Below are positions 19,203 to 26,718 of a stretch of 64,000 nucleotides of DNA, one piece after another; position 1 is the first letter of the stretch; each line of letters begins with the position of its first letter. The translations under genes and the position numbers were made by a program. Source of the stretch: Robiginitomaculum sp. (GTDB lineage: Bacteria > Pseudomonadota > Alphaproteobacteria > Caulobacterales > Maricaulaceae). Below the pieces are notes generated by a model. That model ran no database searches, had not been told where the DNA came from, and worked only from the letters and a program-made list of their open reading frames with translations. Location of the stretch: positions 124,001 to 188,000 of the forward strand of contig NVXG01000001.1 of assembly GCA_002733805.1 (NCBI GenBank), given 5' to 3'.

Positions 19203-20504
19203 TCAGACCTTGCGGAACCGCGCAATAAAAAAGGCATCGACACCGCCTTGCTCCAGCAGGGAGCCGGGGGGAATTCGGACCATGCCGTCTTTTAAAAACT
19301 CACTGGCAAACCCGGCTTGTTTTTGTGAAATGGGGTCCAGCTTCAGGTCGCTGCCCTCTAACAATTTGGTGACAACGTCTTCGCCCTCTTGGGGTTCGGC
19401 CGAGCAAACACAATACACCATGCGCCCGCCGGGCTTGAGTAGGCGTTCGGCTTGCTGGGCCAGCAGCAATTGATTGGCCGTCAGTTCATCCAGATCGCTG
19501 GCCCGGTGGTTGTAATGTACATCCGGGTGATGGCGAAACACGCCGGTAGCAGAACATGGCGCGTCGAGCAGAACGGCGTCAAATTGGGTTTCAGAGGTCC
19601 ATTTACGCGCATCGGCACAAACCAGCTTGGCCGGTAATTTGGTTCGCTTTAGGTTTTCCTCGACCCGGATCATACGGGCTTTTTTATTATCCAATGCGGT
19701 CACACTGGCACCTGCTGCAGCCATTTGCATGGTTTTTCCGCCGGGGGCGGCACACAGATCCAATATATTTTCTTTTGGTTTTGGGGCTAGAATGTGGACT
19801 GGCAAGGCCGCGCCCAGATCCTGAACGATCCAGCCGCCTTCATCATACCCATCGAATTTCTCAATCCGACCACGACTGGAGAGGCGAACGGTCTGGGTTC
19901 CCAGTTTTTGGCCTTCCAGTCGCTTGGTCCATTGTTCAACATCTTTGAACACGCTCAAGTCGGCAAATGGAGCCTCTGACATGGATTGGGCGGCGCGTTC
20001 TCGCGTACCATCGCCATACAGCTTATCCCAATTTTCGCCGGGCCAGTCCGGGATGTTCAAAACAAGCGGGACATCGGCCAGCAATTGTTGTTGCTCGCGG
20101 GTTACCCGCCGGAACAGTGCGTTGATCAATCCTTTATAGGGACGCGCCGCGCGCCAACGGCCAGCCAGCTCAACAAAGGAATGGACCACGCCATGCGCTG
20201 CCGAGCGCAAAAACAACAATTCTGCGATTCCAGCCCGCAAAATTTGTCGAGCCGTTTTTGCTTGTCTGGGCAGGGGTTTGGCTAATAATGTATCGATGAC
20301 AGCATCGACTTGACCCAAGCGGCGCAAGGTGGTGCCGGTAATGGCTCGGGTCAGCGCCCGATCTTTGACGGGTAACGCCAAAAACCCTTTATCACCGGCA
20401 AAAAAATGATCCAGCGGCAAGTGGCGTACAAACACCCATTCCAAAGCGCGCACCGCGCAACCACGCGGGTCAGGGGGATAGGGTTTGTCGTTGTTTTTTG
20501 TCAT
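19203..20504 (-). CDS. rsmB: 16S rRNA m5C methyltransferase RsmB-like
   Basis: A 433-residue RsmB/NOP-type RNA methyltransferase. The N-terminal part (about residues 10-150) is a NusB-like RNA-binding domain (RAITGTTLRRLGQVDAVID, AELLFLRSAAHGVVHSFVELA). The catalytic half has SAM motif LDLCAAPGGKTMQMAA, DAPCSATGVFRHHPD with one catalytic cysteine, and VYCVCSAEPQEGE with the second. E. coli RsmB methylates C967 of 16S rRNA. The ATG at 20504 follows a region shared with the divergent DUF1674 gene, an arrangement conserved in alphaproteobacteria. Confidence 0.92.
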   Translation of the reverse strand: MTKNNDKPYPPDPRGCAVRALEWVFVRHLPLDHFFAGDKGFLALPVKDRALTRAITGTTLRRLGQVDAVIDTLLAKPLPRQAKTARQILRAGIAELLFLRSAAHGVVHSFVELAGRWRAARPYKGLINALFRRVTREQQQLLADVPLVLNIPDWPGENWDKLYGDGTRERAAQSMSEAPFADLSVFKDVEQWTKRLEGQKLGTQTVRLSSRGRIEKFDGYDEGGWIVQDLGAALPVHILAPKPKENILDLCAAPGGKTMQMAAAGASVTALDNKKARMIRVEENLKRTKLPAKLVCADARKWTSETQFDAVLLDAPCSATGVFRHHPDVHYNHRASDLDELTANQLLLAQQAERLLKPGGRMVYCVCSAEPQEGEDVVTKLLEGSDLKLDPISQKQAGFASEFLKDGMVRIPPGSLLEQGGVDAFFIARFRKV

Positions 20505-20578
20505 GCAGGGTCCATACTCGCCCCGGCTTGGGTCTGTAAAGCCGCCAAGTGCATGCTTGCCCACGAGAGTGCAAAAAA

Positions 20579-20797
20579 ATGAACCCGAAGACGAAGAGCA
20601 AAAACACCGCCAAAGATGACGGTTCAGCCAAGATTCGCAGGCAACAAGCAGCAGTTCGCGCTTTGGCCGAAGCGCAAGAGCGGCGCGATGCTGCTGAAAA
20701 GAAAAAGCAAATGCCAAGTGAGACCGGCGGTCCGCGCGGCATTGAGCCAACCCGTTATGGGGATTGGGAGCGCAAAGGCATTACCAGCGATTTTTGA
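20579..20797 (+). CDS. DUF1674 protein, SdhAF4-like succinate dehydrogenase assembly factor
   Basis: A 72-residue, highly charged protein. The C-terminal signature GGPRGIEPTRYGDWERKGI followed by TSDF is diagnostic of DUF1674, the family of eukaryotic SdhAF4, which binds the flavinylated SdhA subunit during complex II assembly. The N-terminal half is Lys/Ala/Glu-rich and probably helical or disordered. The function in bacteria is inferred from the family. The ATG at 20579 is the first in this frame that leaves the rsmB promoter region free. It is divergent from rsmB with 74 bases between. Confidence 0.9.
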   Translation: MNPKTKSKNTAKDDGSAKIRRQQAAVRALAEAQERRDAAEKKKQMPSETGGPRGIEPTRYGDWERKGITSDF

Positions 20798-20904
20798 GTA
20801 GACTCCAATGGCGTGTGGGAATTCTCCTTTTTGGGACAGGCGTTTCGGCATGGGCTTTGCGTGACGTAGCTTGTCATGTCCTGTTTTGGGAAAAGGAAAG
20901 CGTC

Positions 20905-21984
20905 ATGGGTTCGTTGAAATTGATTGCCGGAATAGTTTTACTGCCTGTCATGGGATTGAGCGGCGGGGCCGCTTTGGCTGGAACCAGCGACTTTTGTCTG
21001 ACCGGAACAACCAGCGCCAATGCACAAAGCATCAATTGTGCTTCACGGTGGATTGCTGCCAATGGTCAGCAATTGGGACCGGTGGCTGATCCACGCAATA
21101 CACCAAGAACGCCATACAACGGCTCTCGTTCGGTTTGGTCGAACACGACCGCTAATAACCAAGTTTTACTGGGTGGCACGGTTCATTCAACCGCTAGTCA
21201 TACCACAAGCCGCGCGCCGGTCTGGACCAGCCAGCCACCGGTTACCTCACATCATGATGCAAAAAACACCGCACACAGCACGCATTACCGCGCAGGGTCG
21301 TTTGCGGCTGGTGAGCCAACTATTTTACAACATGTTCCCCAAGCCCATGTCGGGCAGGTTCTGGTTACCAGAGGCGCCGGACACAACACGCTTTATGATG
21401 GTCATTGGGGATATGGATATGGGGCGACAAGCTATGCCGCACCGACGCATCCCGCGCCGACACCATATACACAGCCAGTGATTTCCAGCGGAACGTATTC
21501 CAGTGGATATTCCGGTGGGTACAGTGCCCAAAGTGCCCACCACTCCTATTCGTCTGGCGGTTCAGCCTGTTTTACGTTGGGACCAAACGGGCAGAACATC
21601 AGCGTGACTTGTCCTGTGGCATCGGCCAACATGCAGGGCTGGACGCAAACATCTGCCAGCTATCCCGTTTCTATTGTTCAACATGCTTCGGCTTCGGCAT
21701 CCGCATCCGCTTCGGCATCCGCGTCAGTTGCGACGGCTTCCGTCAACAATTTCTACTCTACCTTGAACGGCGGCGTTGGGTCAGGGGGAATCATATATTC
21801 GGGCGGCGGTGGCGGCGGTGCCTTTGGCTCTTCCGGTTCGACCAGCGTGTTTGGTCGTTCACCGATCATTCGCATGCGCTCGCACAATCGGGGTAGAGGC
21901 AAGAAGATGCACGGTTGCGATTGTGGCGGCATGGGTGGCGGCATGATGGGCGGCGGCGGAATGGGTGGCGGAGGTGGCGACTAA
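20905..21984 (+). CDS. Exported low-complexity Gly/Ser/His-rich protein (unknown)
   Basis: A 359-residue protein with a signal peptide (residues 1-25, ending ALA). Cysteines follow in FCLTGTTSANAQSINC. The middle is rich in His, Thr and Ser (for example SHHDAKNTAHSTHYRAG). A Gly/Tyr/Ser stretch (GTYSSGYSGGYSAQS) comes next, then an Ala-Ser alternating block at about residues 261-275, encoded by degenerate GCNTCN hexamers. A poly-Gly run and a basic patch (RMRSHNRGRGKKMHGCDC) precede a Gly-Met tail ending GGGGGD. I recognise no family. Composition suggests a structural or surface, possibly metal-binding, protein. The ATG at 20905 has AAGGA at good spacing. It is followed by its own terminator, so it appears monocistronic. 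Confidence 0.8.
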   Translation: MGSLKLIAGIVLLPVMGLSGGAALAGTSDFCLTGTTSANAQSINCASRWIAANGQQLGPVADPRNTPRTPYNGSRSVWSNTTANNQVLLGGTVHSTASHTTSRAPVWTSQPPVTSHHDAKNTAHSTHYRAGSFAAGEPTILQHVPQAHVGQVLVTRGAGHNTLYDGHWGYGYGATSYAAPTHPAPTPYTQPVISSGTYSSGYSGGYSAQSAHHSYSSGGSACFTLGPNGQNISVTCPVASANMQGWTQTSASYPVSIVQHASASASASASASASVATASVNNFYSTLNGGVGSGGIIYSGGGGGGAFGSSGSTSVFGRSPIIRMRSHNRGRGKKMHGCDCGGMGGGMMGGGGMGGGGGD

Positions 21985-22026
21985 ACCGCAAACGCCTTTT
22001 TCAACACTGAACGCGAAAAGAAACAG

Positions 22027-22057
22027 CGCTCCGGGTTTGCTCGGGGCGTTTGCTTTT
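22027..22057 (+). terminator. Intrinsic terminator after the low-complexity protein
   Basis: CGCTCCGGG pairs with CTCGGGGCG around a TTTG loop (nine pairs, two of them G-U), followed by TTTGCTTTT. A wider perfect 9-bp pair (GCAAACGCC at 21988 with GGCGTTTGC at 22045) encloses it. It fits a rho-independent terminator for the upstream gene. Confidence 0.7.
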
Positions 22058-22110
22058 GTGTTATTAATAGGATATTAATCCTAACAACAGCAATCTATTC
22101 CGATCAACCT

Positions 22111-22557
22111 ATGAGAGTGTTATTTTACATCTTCGCGGTATCAGGGTTATTGGGCTTCCCTGTTTTTGCGGCGGATCGGGTACAAGGACCGATCTATGCC
22201 GAAGTGTTGCGCGTGGTGGATGGCGATACTCTGGCGGTTCGTGCCCTGATCTGGCCGGGGCATCGGGTTGAGGTAAAGGTCCGGTTGGCCCGGATCAACG
22301 CACCAGAGCTATATCGGCCCGCTTGCGAGAAAGAGCGGGATCTGGCCCGGATTGCCACCCAGTTTGTGCAGACAAAAATTGACGAAACCAATGCCAGAAA
22401 TGTAGAGCTGCAGAATGTCCGGTTTGGCAAATATGCTGGCCGGGTTGTCGCCGATATTCGATTGTTGGCCGGTGAAGATTTGGGTGATTTACTCTTGGCC
22501 GCAGGCTTGGCCCACGGGCAAAAAGATCGATCCGGTTGGTGCGATTTTGTAAACTAG
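22111..22557 (+). CDS. Exported thermonuclease-like (SNase) protein
   Basis: A 148-residue staphylococcal-nuclease-fold protein with a signal peptide (cleavage after about residue 20, VFA). The fold's catalytic set is visible: VVDGDTL (calcium aspartate), VRLARINAPELY (arginine and glutamate) and GKYAGRVVADI (second arginine). Such nucleases cut DNA and RNA with calcium, but many exported bacterial homologues have no tested role. The C-terminus ends in a cysteine-containing GWCDFVN. Upstream lies AGGATATTAATCCT (22069-22082), an operator-like palindrome. Its stop TAG shares the palindrome CTAG with the stop of the convergent nth gene. Confidence 0.85.
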   Translation: MRVLFYIFAVSGLLGFPVFAADRVQGPIYAEVLRVVDGDTLAVRALIWPGHRVEVKVRLARINAPELYRPACEKERDLARIATQFVQTKIDETNARNVELQNVRFGKYAGRVVADIRLLAGEDLGDLLLAAGLAHGQKDRSGWCDFVN

Positions 22558-23261
22558 TTCTGACCCTCGTCCGGGGCAGGCGTTTTGTCCTTGAACCGGC
22601 AGACATCGGATACCCGGCATAACCAGCACCGGGGCTTTCTGGCCAGACAGGTATAACGCCCATGCAGGATCAGCCAATGGTGGGCGTGTTGCAGGTATTC
22701 AGGCGGGGTCACCCGCATCAACACGTCTTCAACCTGATCCGGATTTTTGCCTGGGGCCATTCCGGTGCGATTACCCACCCGAAAAATATGGGTATCTACC
22801 GCAATGGTCGGTTGGCCAAAGGCAACGTTTAGCACCACGTTTGCGGTTTTCCGACCCACCCCCGGCAAAGAGATCAGCTCTTCACGGGTTTGCGGAACTT
22901 CGCCGCCAAACTCTTCCAGCAATTTATTCGATAGGCCGATCACGTTTTTAGCTTTATTGCGAAACAGCCCGATGGTTTTGATCATATCGCGAACTTTATC
23001 TTCGCCCAAGGCCAGCATGTCTTTGGGATTGTCGGCCAAGGCGAATAAGGCCTTGGTTGCTTTGTTGACCCCGACATCGGTTGCTTGGGCTGAAAGCGCC
23101 ACGGCTACCACCAAAGTATATGGGTTTGAATAATTCAGCTCGGTTTTTGGGTGCGGGTCCAATTCCTGCAAATGGGCATAAATCGTCGCGATTTTTGCCC
23201 GTGAAATGGGCCGTTGTTGTTTTGCTGGTGTTTTTATCAAACCAAACCCCTTTTTTGCCAA
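22554..23261 (-). CDS. nth: Endonuclease III
   Basis: A DNA glycosylase/AP lyase of base-excision repair that removes oxidised pyrimidines. The helix-hairpin-helix LPGVGRKTANVVL holds the catalytic lysine (residue 138). The aspartate is in VDTHIFRV (residue 156). The C-terminal Cys-x6-Cys-x2-Cys-x5-Cys motif at residues 205, 212, 215 and 221 holds the 4Fe-4S cluster. The annotated start at 23261 is TTG, with only a weak ribosome-binding site; a start a few codons downstream is possible. It is divergent from an Ada-like methyltransferase and convergent with the nuclease gene. Confidence 0.94.
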   Translation of the reverse strand: MAKKGFGLIKTPAKQQRPISRAKIATIYAHLQELDPHPKTELNYSNPYTLVVAVALSAQATDVGVNKATKALFALADNPKDMLALGEDKVRDMIKTIGLFRNKAKNVIGLSNKLLEEFGGEVPQTREELISLPGVGRKTANVVLNVAFGQPTIAVDTHIFRVGNRTGMAPGKNPDQVEDVLMRVTPPEYLQHAHHWLILHGRYTCLARKPRCWLCRVSDVCRFKDKTPAPDEGQN

Positions 23262-23310
23262 GCCGGTTTTCGGGTGGCGGCGAATCCTATTGCATTGCTA
23301 TAGCTATCAA

Positions 23311-24153
23311 ATGACAAATTTGAAAACATTGCAAACCGCCCAGACAGATTATGAACGGGTAACCAAGGCGCTGGCGTATCTTGACGAGAATTGGCGGGAC
23401 CGGCCAGATCTGGCCAAGCTGGCAGCCCATTGCGGACTTGGCGTTCACCATTTCCACCGGGTTTTTGCGCGCTGGACCGGCACGTCAGCCAAACGATTGG
23501 TCGATGCGCTGGCCCATGATGATGCAAGAGCCTCTCTTTTGCGTGGAACCAGCGTTCTGGACGCAGCGCTGGATGCCGGACTGTCCGGACCATCCAGACT
23601 GCATGATTTGTTTCTGGCCTTTGAGGCGGTGACGCCAGGGGATGCCAAACGGCGCGGTGCCGGATTACGCTTTGAGTGGGGGGCGGCCCCAACTCCATTT
23701 GGCATGGGTATGTTTCTCATTTCGCCGCGCGGGTTGTCGGCGTTAGGATTTGTTGATCCCGGAGACGAGGCTTTGGGGCTTGCTGATTTCGAGCAACGCT
23801 TTCCAGCCGCCGAGTTTACCCGCAATGACCAGATTGCTGCCCACTGGGCCAAACAGATATTTGAGGAACATGCCCGGATGCCACTGGCGTTATATGGCAC
23901 CGATTGGCAAAGGCAGGTCTGGCGCGCTTTGCTGACCATTCCACCGGGCCGCACCGTAACCTACGGCCAATTGGCAGCGCGTCTGGGCGATGCAAAAGCT
24001 GCCAGAGCGGTGGGTACCGCTGTGGGTCGCAATCCGGTTTCATGGCTCATCCCTTGTCATCGGGTGTTGGGTAAAGACGGTCGGCTGACCGGCTATCATT
24101 GGGGCGTGGACCGCAAGCGATCAATGCTGGCATGGGAAGGCGCAAACGGATAA
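23311..24153 (+). CDS. AraC-type regulator fused to O6-methylguanine-DNA methyltransferase
   Basis: A 280-residue two-domain protein. Residues about 12-115 form an AraC-like helix-turn-helix domain (LAYLDENWRDRPDLAKLAAHCGLG onwards). Residues about 125-275 form the methyltransferase domain with the acceptor motif PCHRV (cysteine 249) and the preceding PPGRTVTYGQLA. This matches the C-terminal two thirds of Ada; the N-terminal phosphotriester-sensing zinc domain is absent. It should repair O6-methylguanine; whether it still regulates transcription is unclear. The ATG at 23311 is preferred over a frame extension through the nth promoter. It is divergent from nth. Confidence 0.9.
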   Translation: MTNLKTLQTAQTDYERVTKALAYLDENWRDRPDLAKLAAHCGLGVHHFHRVFARWTGTSAKRLVDALAHDDARASLLRGTSVLDAALDAGLSGPSRLHDLFLAFEAVTPGDAKRRGAGLRFEWGAAPTPFGMGMFLISPRGLSALGFVDPGDEALGLADFEQRFPAAEFTRNDQIAAHWAKQIFEEHARMPLALYGTDWQRQVWRALLTIPPGRTVTYGQLAARLGDAKAARAVGTAVGRNPVSWLIPCHRVLGKDGRLTGYHWGVDRKRSMLAWEGANG

Positions 24154-24187
24154 GCTGTCTCTTTGGTTTCAAAACGAGGTACTTTTT

Positions 24188-24820
24188 ATGAATACCGGAC
24201 CGATGATCGCCCTTGGGCTGATTGCGCTTATTCTAATTGTTGGAATAATCCGAACCTTGGTTGGGTATTGGGTGGTGCACCGCGATGCCGCCGAAGAATG
24301 GCTGGTGTTTCAAACCAACAATTCAAAACAAGCCGACAAAACCAGCGAAGAACAGTTTACGCAAGCCTACACACGGGCGCATTCTCCGCGTGGTTTGGCC
24401 TTTGCCACCGGCGCGTTGGCCGTTGCTGCGTTGGTCACCCCGCTCGCGGTCATGGCACTGACCTTTATCTATGCCAATGTCATTGTGCAGGAAGTCGATC
24501 CAAACGCGCCGATCGCCACCACGATTGCCGAAGAGGTACGTCGACAATTACGCACCGATGGGCCGTTGGTTTATTCGTTTTTTTTGTTTTTTGGGTTGAT
24601 AGGCAGTTGGGGTGGTGTGGCCTATGTGACGGCCCGGTTATTCTATCGGGATGATACGGCACCCATCGAAGAAAATTTGCGAAAAATTCGCGGTGATGCG
24701 CCACTGTCAACCGGCAAGGCTGGGCGAAAACGGCCAAGTTGGTCGCCGTTGGTTCGTGGCGATGCCGGTCTGACGCTCGATAAAAACCTGAGCAAACCCA
24801 AAAAAGGAAAAGAAAACTGA
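24188..24820 (+). CDS. Membrane protein of unknown family
   Basis: A 210-residue protein with hydrophobic segments at about residues 5-27 (MIALGLIALILIVGIIRTLV), 75-100 (ATGALAVAALVTPLAVMALTF) and 128-148 (LVYSFFLFFGLIGSWGGVAY). A polar basic C-terminal tail of about 60 residues ends KKGKEN. I recognise no domain. A GAGG ribosome-binding site precedes the ATG. Its stop overlaps the start of gloA (TGATG), so the two are translated together; this gives no firm functional hint. Confidence 0.75.
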   Translation: MNTGPMIALGLIALILIVGIIRTLVGYWVVHRDAAEEWLVFQTNNSKQADKTSEEQFTQAYTRAHSPRGLAFATGALAVAALVTPLAVMALTFIYANVIVQEVDPNAPIATTIAEEVRRQLRTDGPLVYSFFLFFGLIGSWGGVAYVTARLFYRDDTAPIEENLRKIRGDAPLSTGKAGRKRPSWSPLVRGDAGLTLDKNLSKPKKGKEN

Positions 24821-25278
24821 TGGAGTTTTTGCACACCATGGTGCGGGTCAGCGACGTGGATGCATCGTTGGCTTTTTATTGTGATGGCTTGGGCTTGGCC
24901 GAATTGCGCCGGGTCGACAATGAGGCCGGTCGTTTTACGTTGATTTTTTTGGCCAGCCCCGCCGATTGTGATCGGTATACAGGCAAGGAACAAGGCTTGG
25001 TGGCCGGTTTGCCGATGGTTGAACTGACCCACAATTGGGATGATGAGCCATATTCCGGCGGCCGAAATTTTGGCCACTTGGCCTATTCGGTGGAAAATAT
25101 TTATCAGCTTTGTGCCCATTTGCAGGAATTGGGTATTACGATTAACCGCCCACCGCGTGATGGGCGGATGGCTTTTGTGCGCTCTCCGGACGGGATCTCG
25201 GTCGAGCTTTTGCAAAAGGGCAAACCGTTGGACCCAGCGGAGCCATGGGCCAGCATGGAAAATATTGGCGAGTGGTAA
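24820..25278 (+). CDS. gloA: Lactoylglutathione lyase (glyoxalase I) family
   Basis: A 152-residue VOC protein. The first unit starts FLHTMVRVSDVDASLAFYCDGLGL with the metal histidine at residue 5. The second holds GRNFGHLAYSVENIY with a further histidine, and the C-terminal FVRSPDGISVELLQKG carries the last glutamate. This ligand pattern and GLGLAELRR match glyoxalase I, which isomerises the methylglyoxal-glutathione adduct. The product feeds glyoxalase II, whose gene is also in the window. It is coupled to the upstream membrane-protein gene and ends 2 bases from the convergent dapB stop. Confidence 0.86.
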   Translation: MEFLHTMVRVSDVDASLAFYCDGLGLAELRRVDNEAGRFTLIFLASPADCDRYTGKEQGLVAGLPMVELTHNWDDEPYSGGRNFGHLAYSVENIYQLCAHLQELGITINRPPRDGRMAFVRSPDGISVELLQKGKPLDPAEPWASMENIGEW

Positions 25279-25280
25279 TC

Positions 25281-26021
25281 TTAGCGACCTAAAACGTCAC
25301 TCATTCGGTAAAGCCCGGGAGCCTTTCCCGCTAACCAACGCGCCGCAACCAGCCCACCTTCGGCAAATACTGAACGACGTAATGCGGTATGACCCAGCAC
25401 TACTTTTTCGCTAGTATTGGTAAAAAGTACTTCGTGCCGACCGATTTCATCGCCTTTACGAACCGAAATAATGGAGATGGTTTGTGCCGCGTCAGAGTTT
25501 GATTTTTCTGGATAAAGCACTGTTTCTACCGGCATTTCTTTGCCGACCCCATCCATTATGGCCTGCGCCAACATTAGAGCCGTGCCGGAGGGGTAATCTC
25601 TCTTACCGGTGTGATGAATGTCCTTGATCTGGACGGTCCAGGTAGGTCCAAGCGCTTTGGCGGTTTGTTTGACTTGTTGCAAAAGCTGATTAATGCCGAT
25701 CGAAAAATTGCCGGTTTGCAAAACGGGGATGGTCATTGCGGCGGCTTTGATCTGCTGGTTTTGCTGATCTGAAAATCCGGTTACGCCAATAATTATCGGC
25801 TTGTTCAAGCGAACACATTCAGCCAAATGTGCCACCACACCGTCGCAAGTCGAGACATCCAGCATCAAATCAAAGTCGGGAGTGGTGCTCGAAAATTGAT
25901 CGTTTCGACCCATTCCGGCGGTAAGCAGCAGATCGATTTGATCTGCAATGATTTTGCTGATCTCAGATCCTAACCGGCCACCGGGTCCGCCAAGAATGAT
26001 CCGTAGTGGATTTGCCGACAT
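25281..26021 (-). CDS. dapB: 4-hydroxy-tetrahydrodipicolinate reductase
   Basis: A 246-residue NAD(P)H-dependent enzyme of the lysine/diaminopimelate pathway. The nucleotide-binding start (RIILGGPGGRLGSEISKII), the GVTGFSDQQ section, and the catalytic and substrate block DIHHTGKRDYPSGTALML are clear. The product feeds diaminopimelate for peptidoglycan. The length is slightly under the E. coli 273 residues, normal for the class. Note that lysA, which uses the end of this pathway, is not at its common place after argH. It is convergent with gloA with no room for a terminator. Confidence 0.93.
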   Translation of the reverse strand: MSANPLRIILGGPGGRLGSEISKIIADQIDLLLTAGMGRNDQFSSTTPDFDLMLDVSTCDGVVAHLAECVRLNKPIIIGVTGFSDQQNQQIKAAAMTIPVLQTGNFSIGINQLLQQVKQTAKALGPTWTVQIKDIHHTGKRDYPSGTALMLAQAIMDGVGKEMPVETVLYPEKSNSDAAQTISIISVRKGDEIGRHEVLFTNTSEKVVLGHTALRRSVFAEGGLVAARWLAGKAPGLYRMSDVLGR

Positions 26022-26083
26022 GCTTGGACCTTGTTATTTGTGGTGAAAGGGCACCCAAGCACAAGAAGGGAGTTTTCGCAAAC

Positions 26084-26680
26084 TCAAGTGTTGGGTGGGC
26101 GCAACATCAGCCAGAGAGGTGAACAAGACCCGCCCGGCTCGAACTGCTCCAACACCTCAAAACCTAATTTGCGATAAAAGGGTAGATTGCGCGCTTTGGA
26201 GTTTTCCAGATAAGCTGGCAAACCATGCTCATCGCAATGCTGCAACATGGGGGCTAAGACCTTGCCACCCAGCCCTTTGCCCTGAAAGCCGTCGCGCACC
26301 GCAATTGCAAACAGATAAACGTGCGGAATATTCGGGTGTTTTTTTTCGAGCCGGGCATCGAGCTTTAAGGTGCGGAGCACCGAGCCCGGGCCGCCATGGC
26401 GCAAAATGGAACTGGCAATTTTTAAGGTGGGAACCAATGGCAATTGTTTGTTGCCCCCGGCATGCAACCAAAGGCATGCAGCCGCATCTTGCCCGGCGAC
26501 GGGAAGAAGAGCGCCCCTTCCTTTTTGAAGGTACAATTGGTCAGCTAGGGTTTGGAATATAAATTTTTGTGGTTTTGGAGAGCCAAACGTCCAGTTCATT
26601 ACCGGATCATCAGCAAAGCCATCGGCCAGCACATCAGCCAAACGGTGTGAAAAATCAGGTGGGGCGGGGATATTGGTCAT
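26084..26680 (-). CDS. GNAT family acetyltransferase
   Basis: A 198-residue N-acetyltransferase fold protein. The acetyl-CoA-binding section is LFAIAVRDGFQGKGLGGKVLAPMLQ (the R-x2-G-x-G/A turn is DGFQGKGLGG), followed by LPAYLENSKARNLPFYRKLGFEVLEQF, the typical fourth strand and helix of a GNAT. The substrate is unknown. I use ATG 26680 (MTNIPAPPDF), four codons into the longer frame. It lies between dnaJ and dapB on the same strand, spaced 38 bases from the dnaJ stop side. Confidence 0.85.
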   Translation of the reverse strand: MTNIPAPPDFSHRLADVLADGFADDPVMNWTFGSPKPQKFIFQTLADQLYLQKGRGALLPVAGQDAAACLWLHAGGNKQLPLVPTLKIASSILRHGGPGSVLRTLKLDARLEKKHPNIPHVYLFAIAVRDGFQGKGLGGKVLAPMLQHCDEHGLPAYLENSKARNLPFYRKLGFEVLEQFEPGGSCSPLWLMLRPPNT

Positions 26681-26718
26681 GGCGGCGAGCATACCAAATA
26701 GGTCTCGTTCGTCGAGAC

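Noticed and set aside
21682-21730. Short tandem repeat considered as a CRISPR or microsatellite
   Set aside because: The GCNTCN hexamers are in frame and encode Ala-Ser; there are no spacers.
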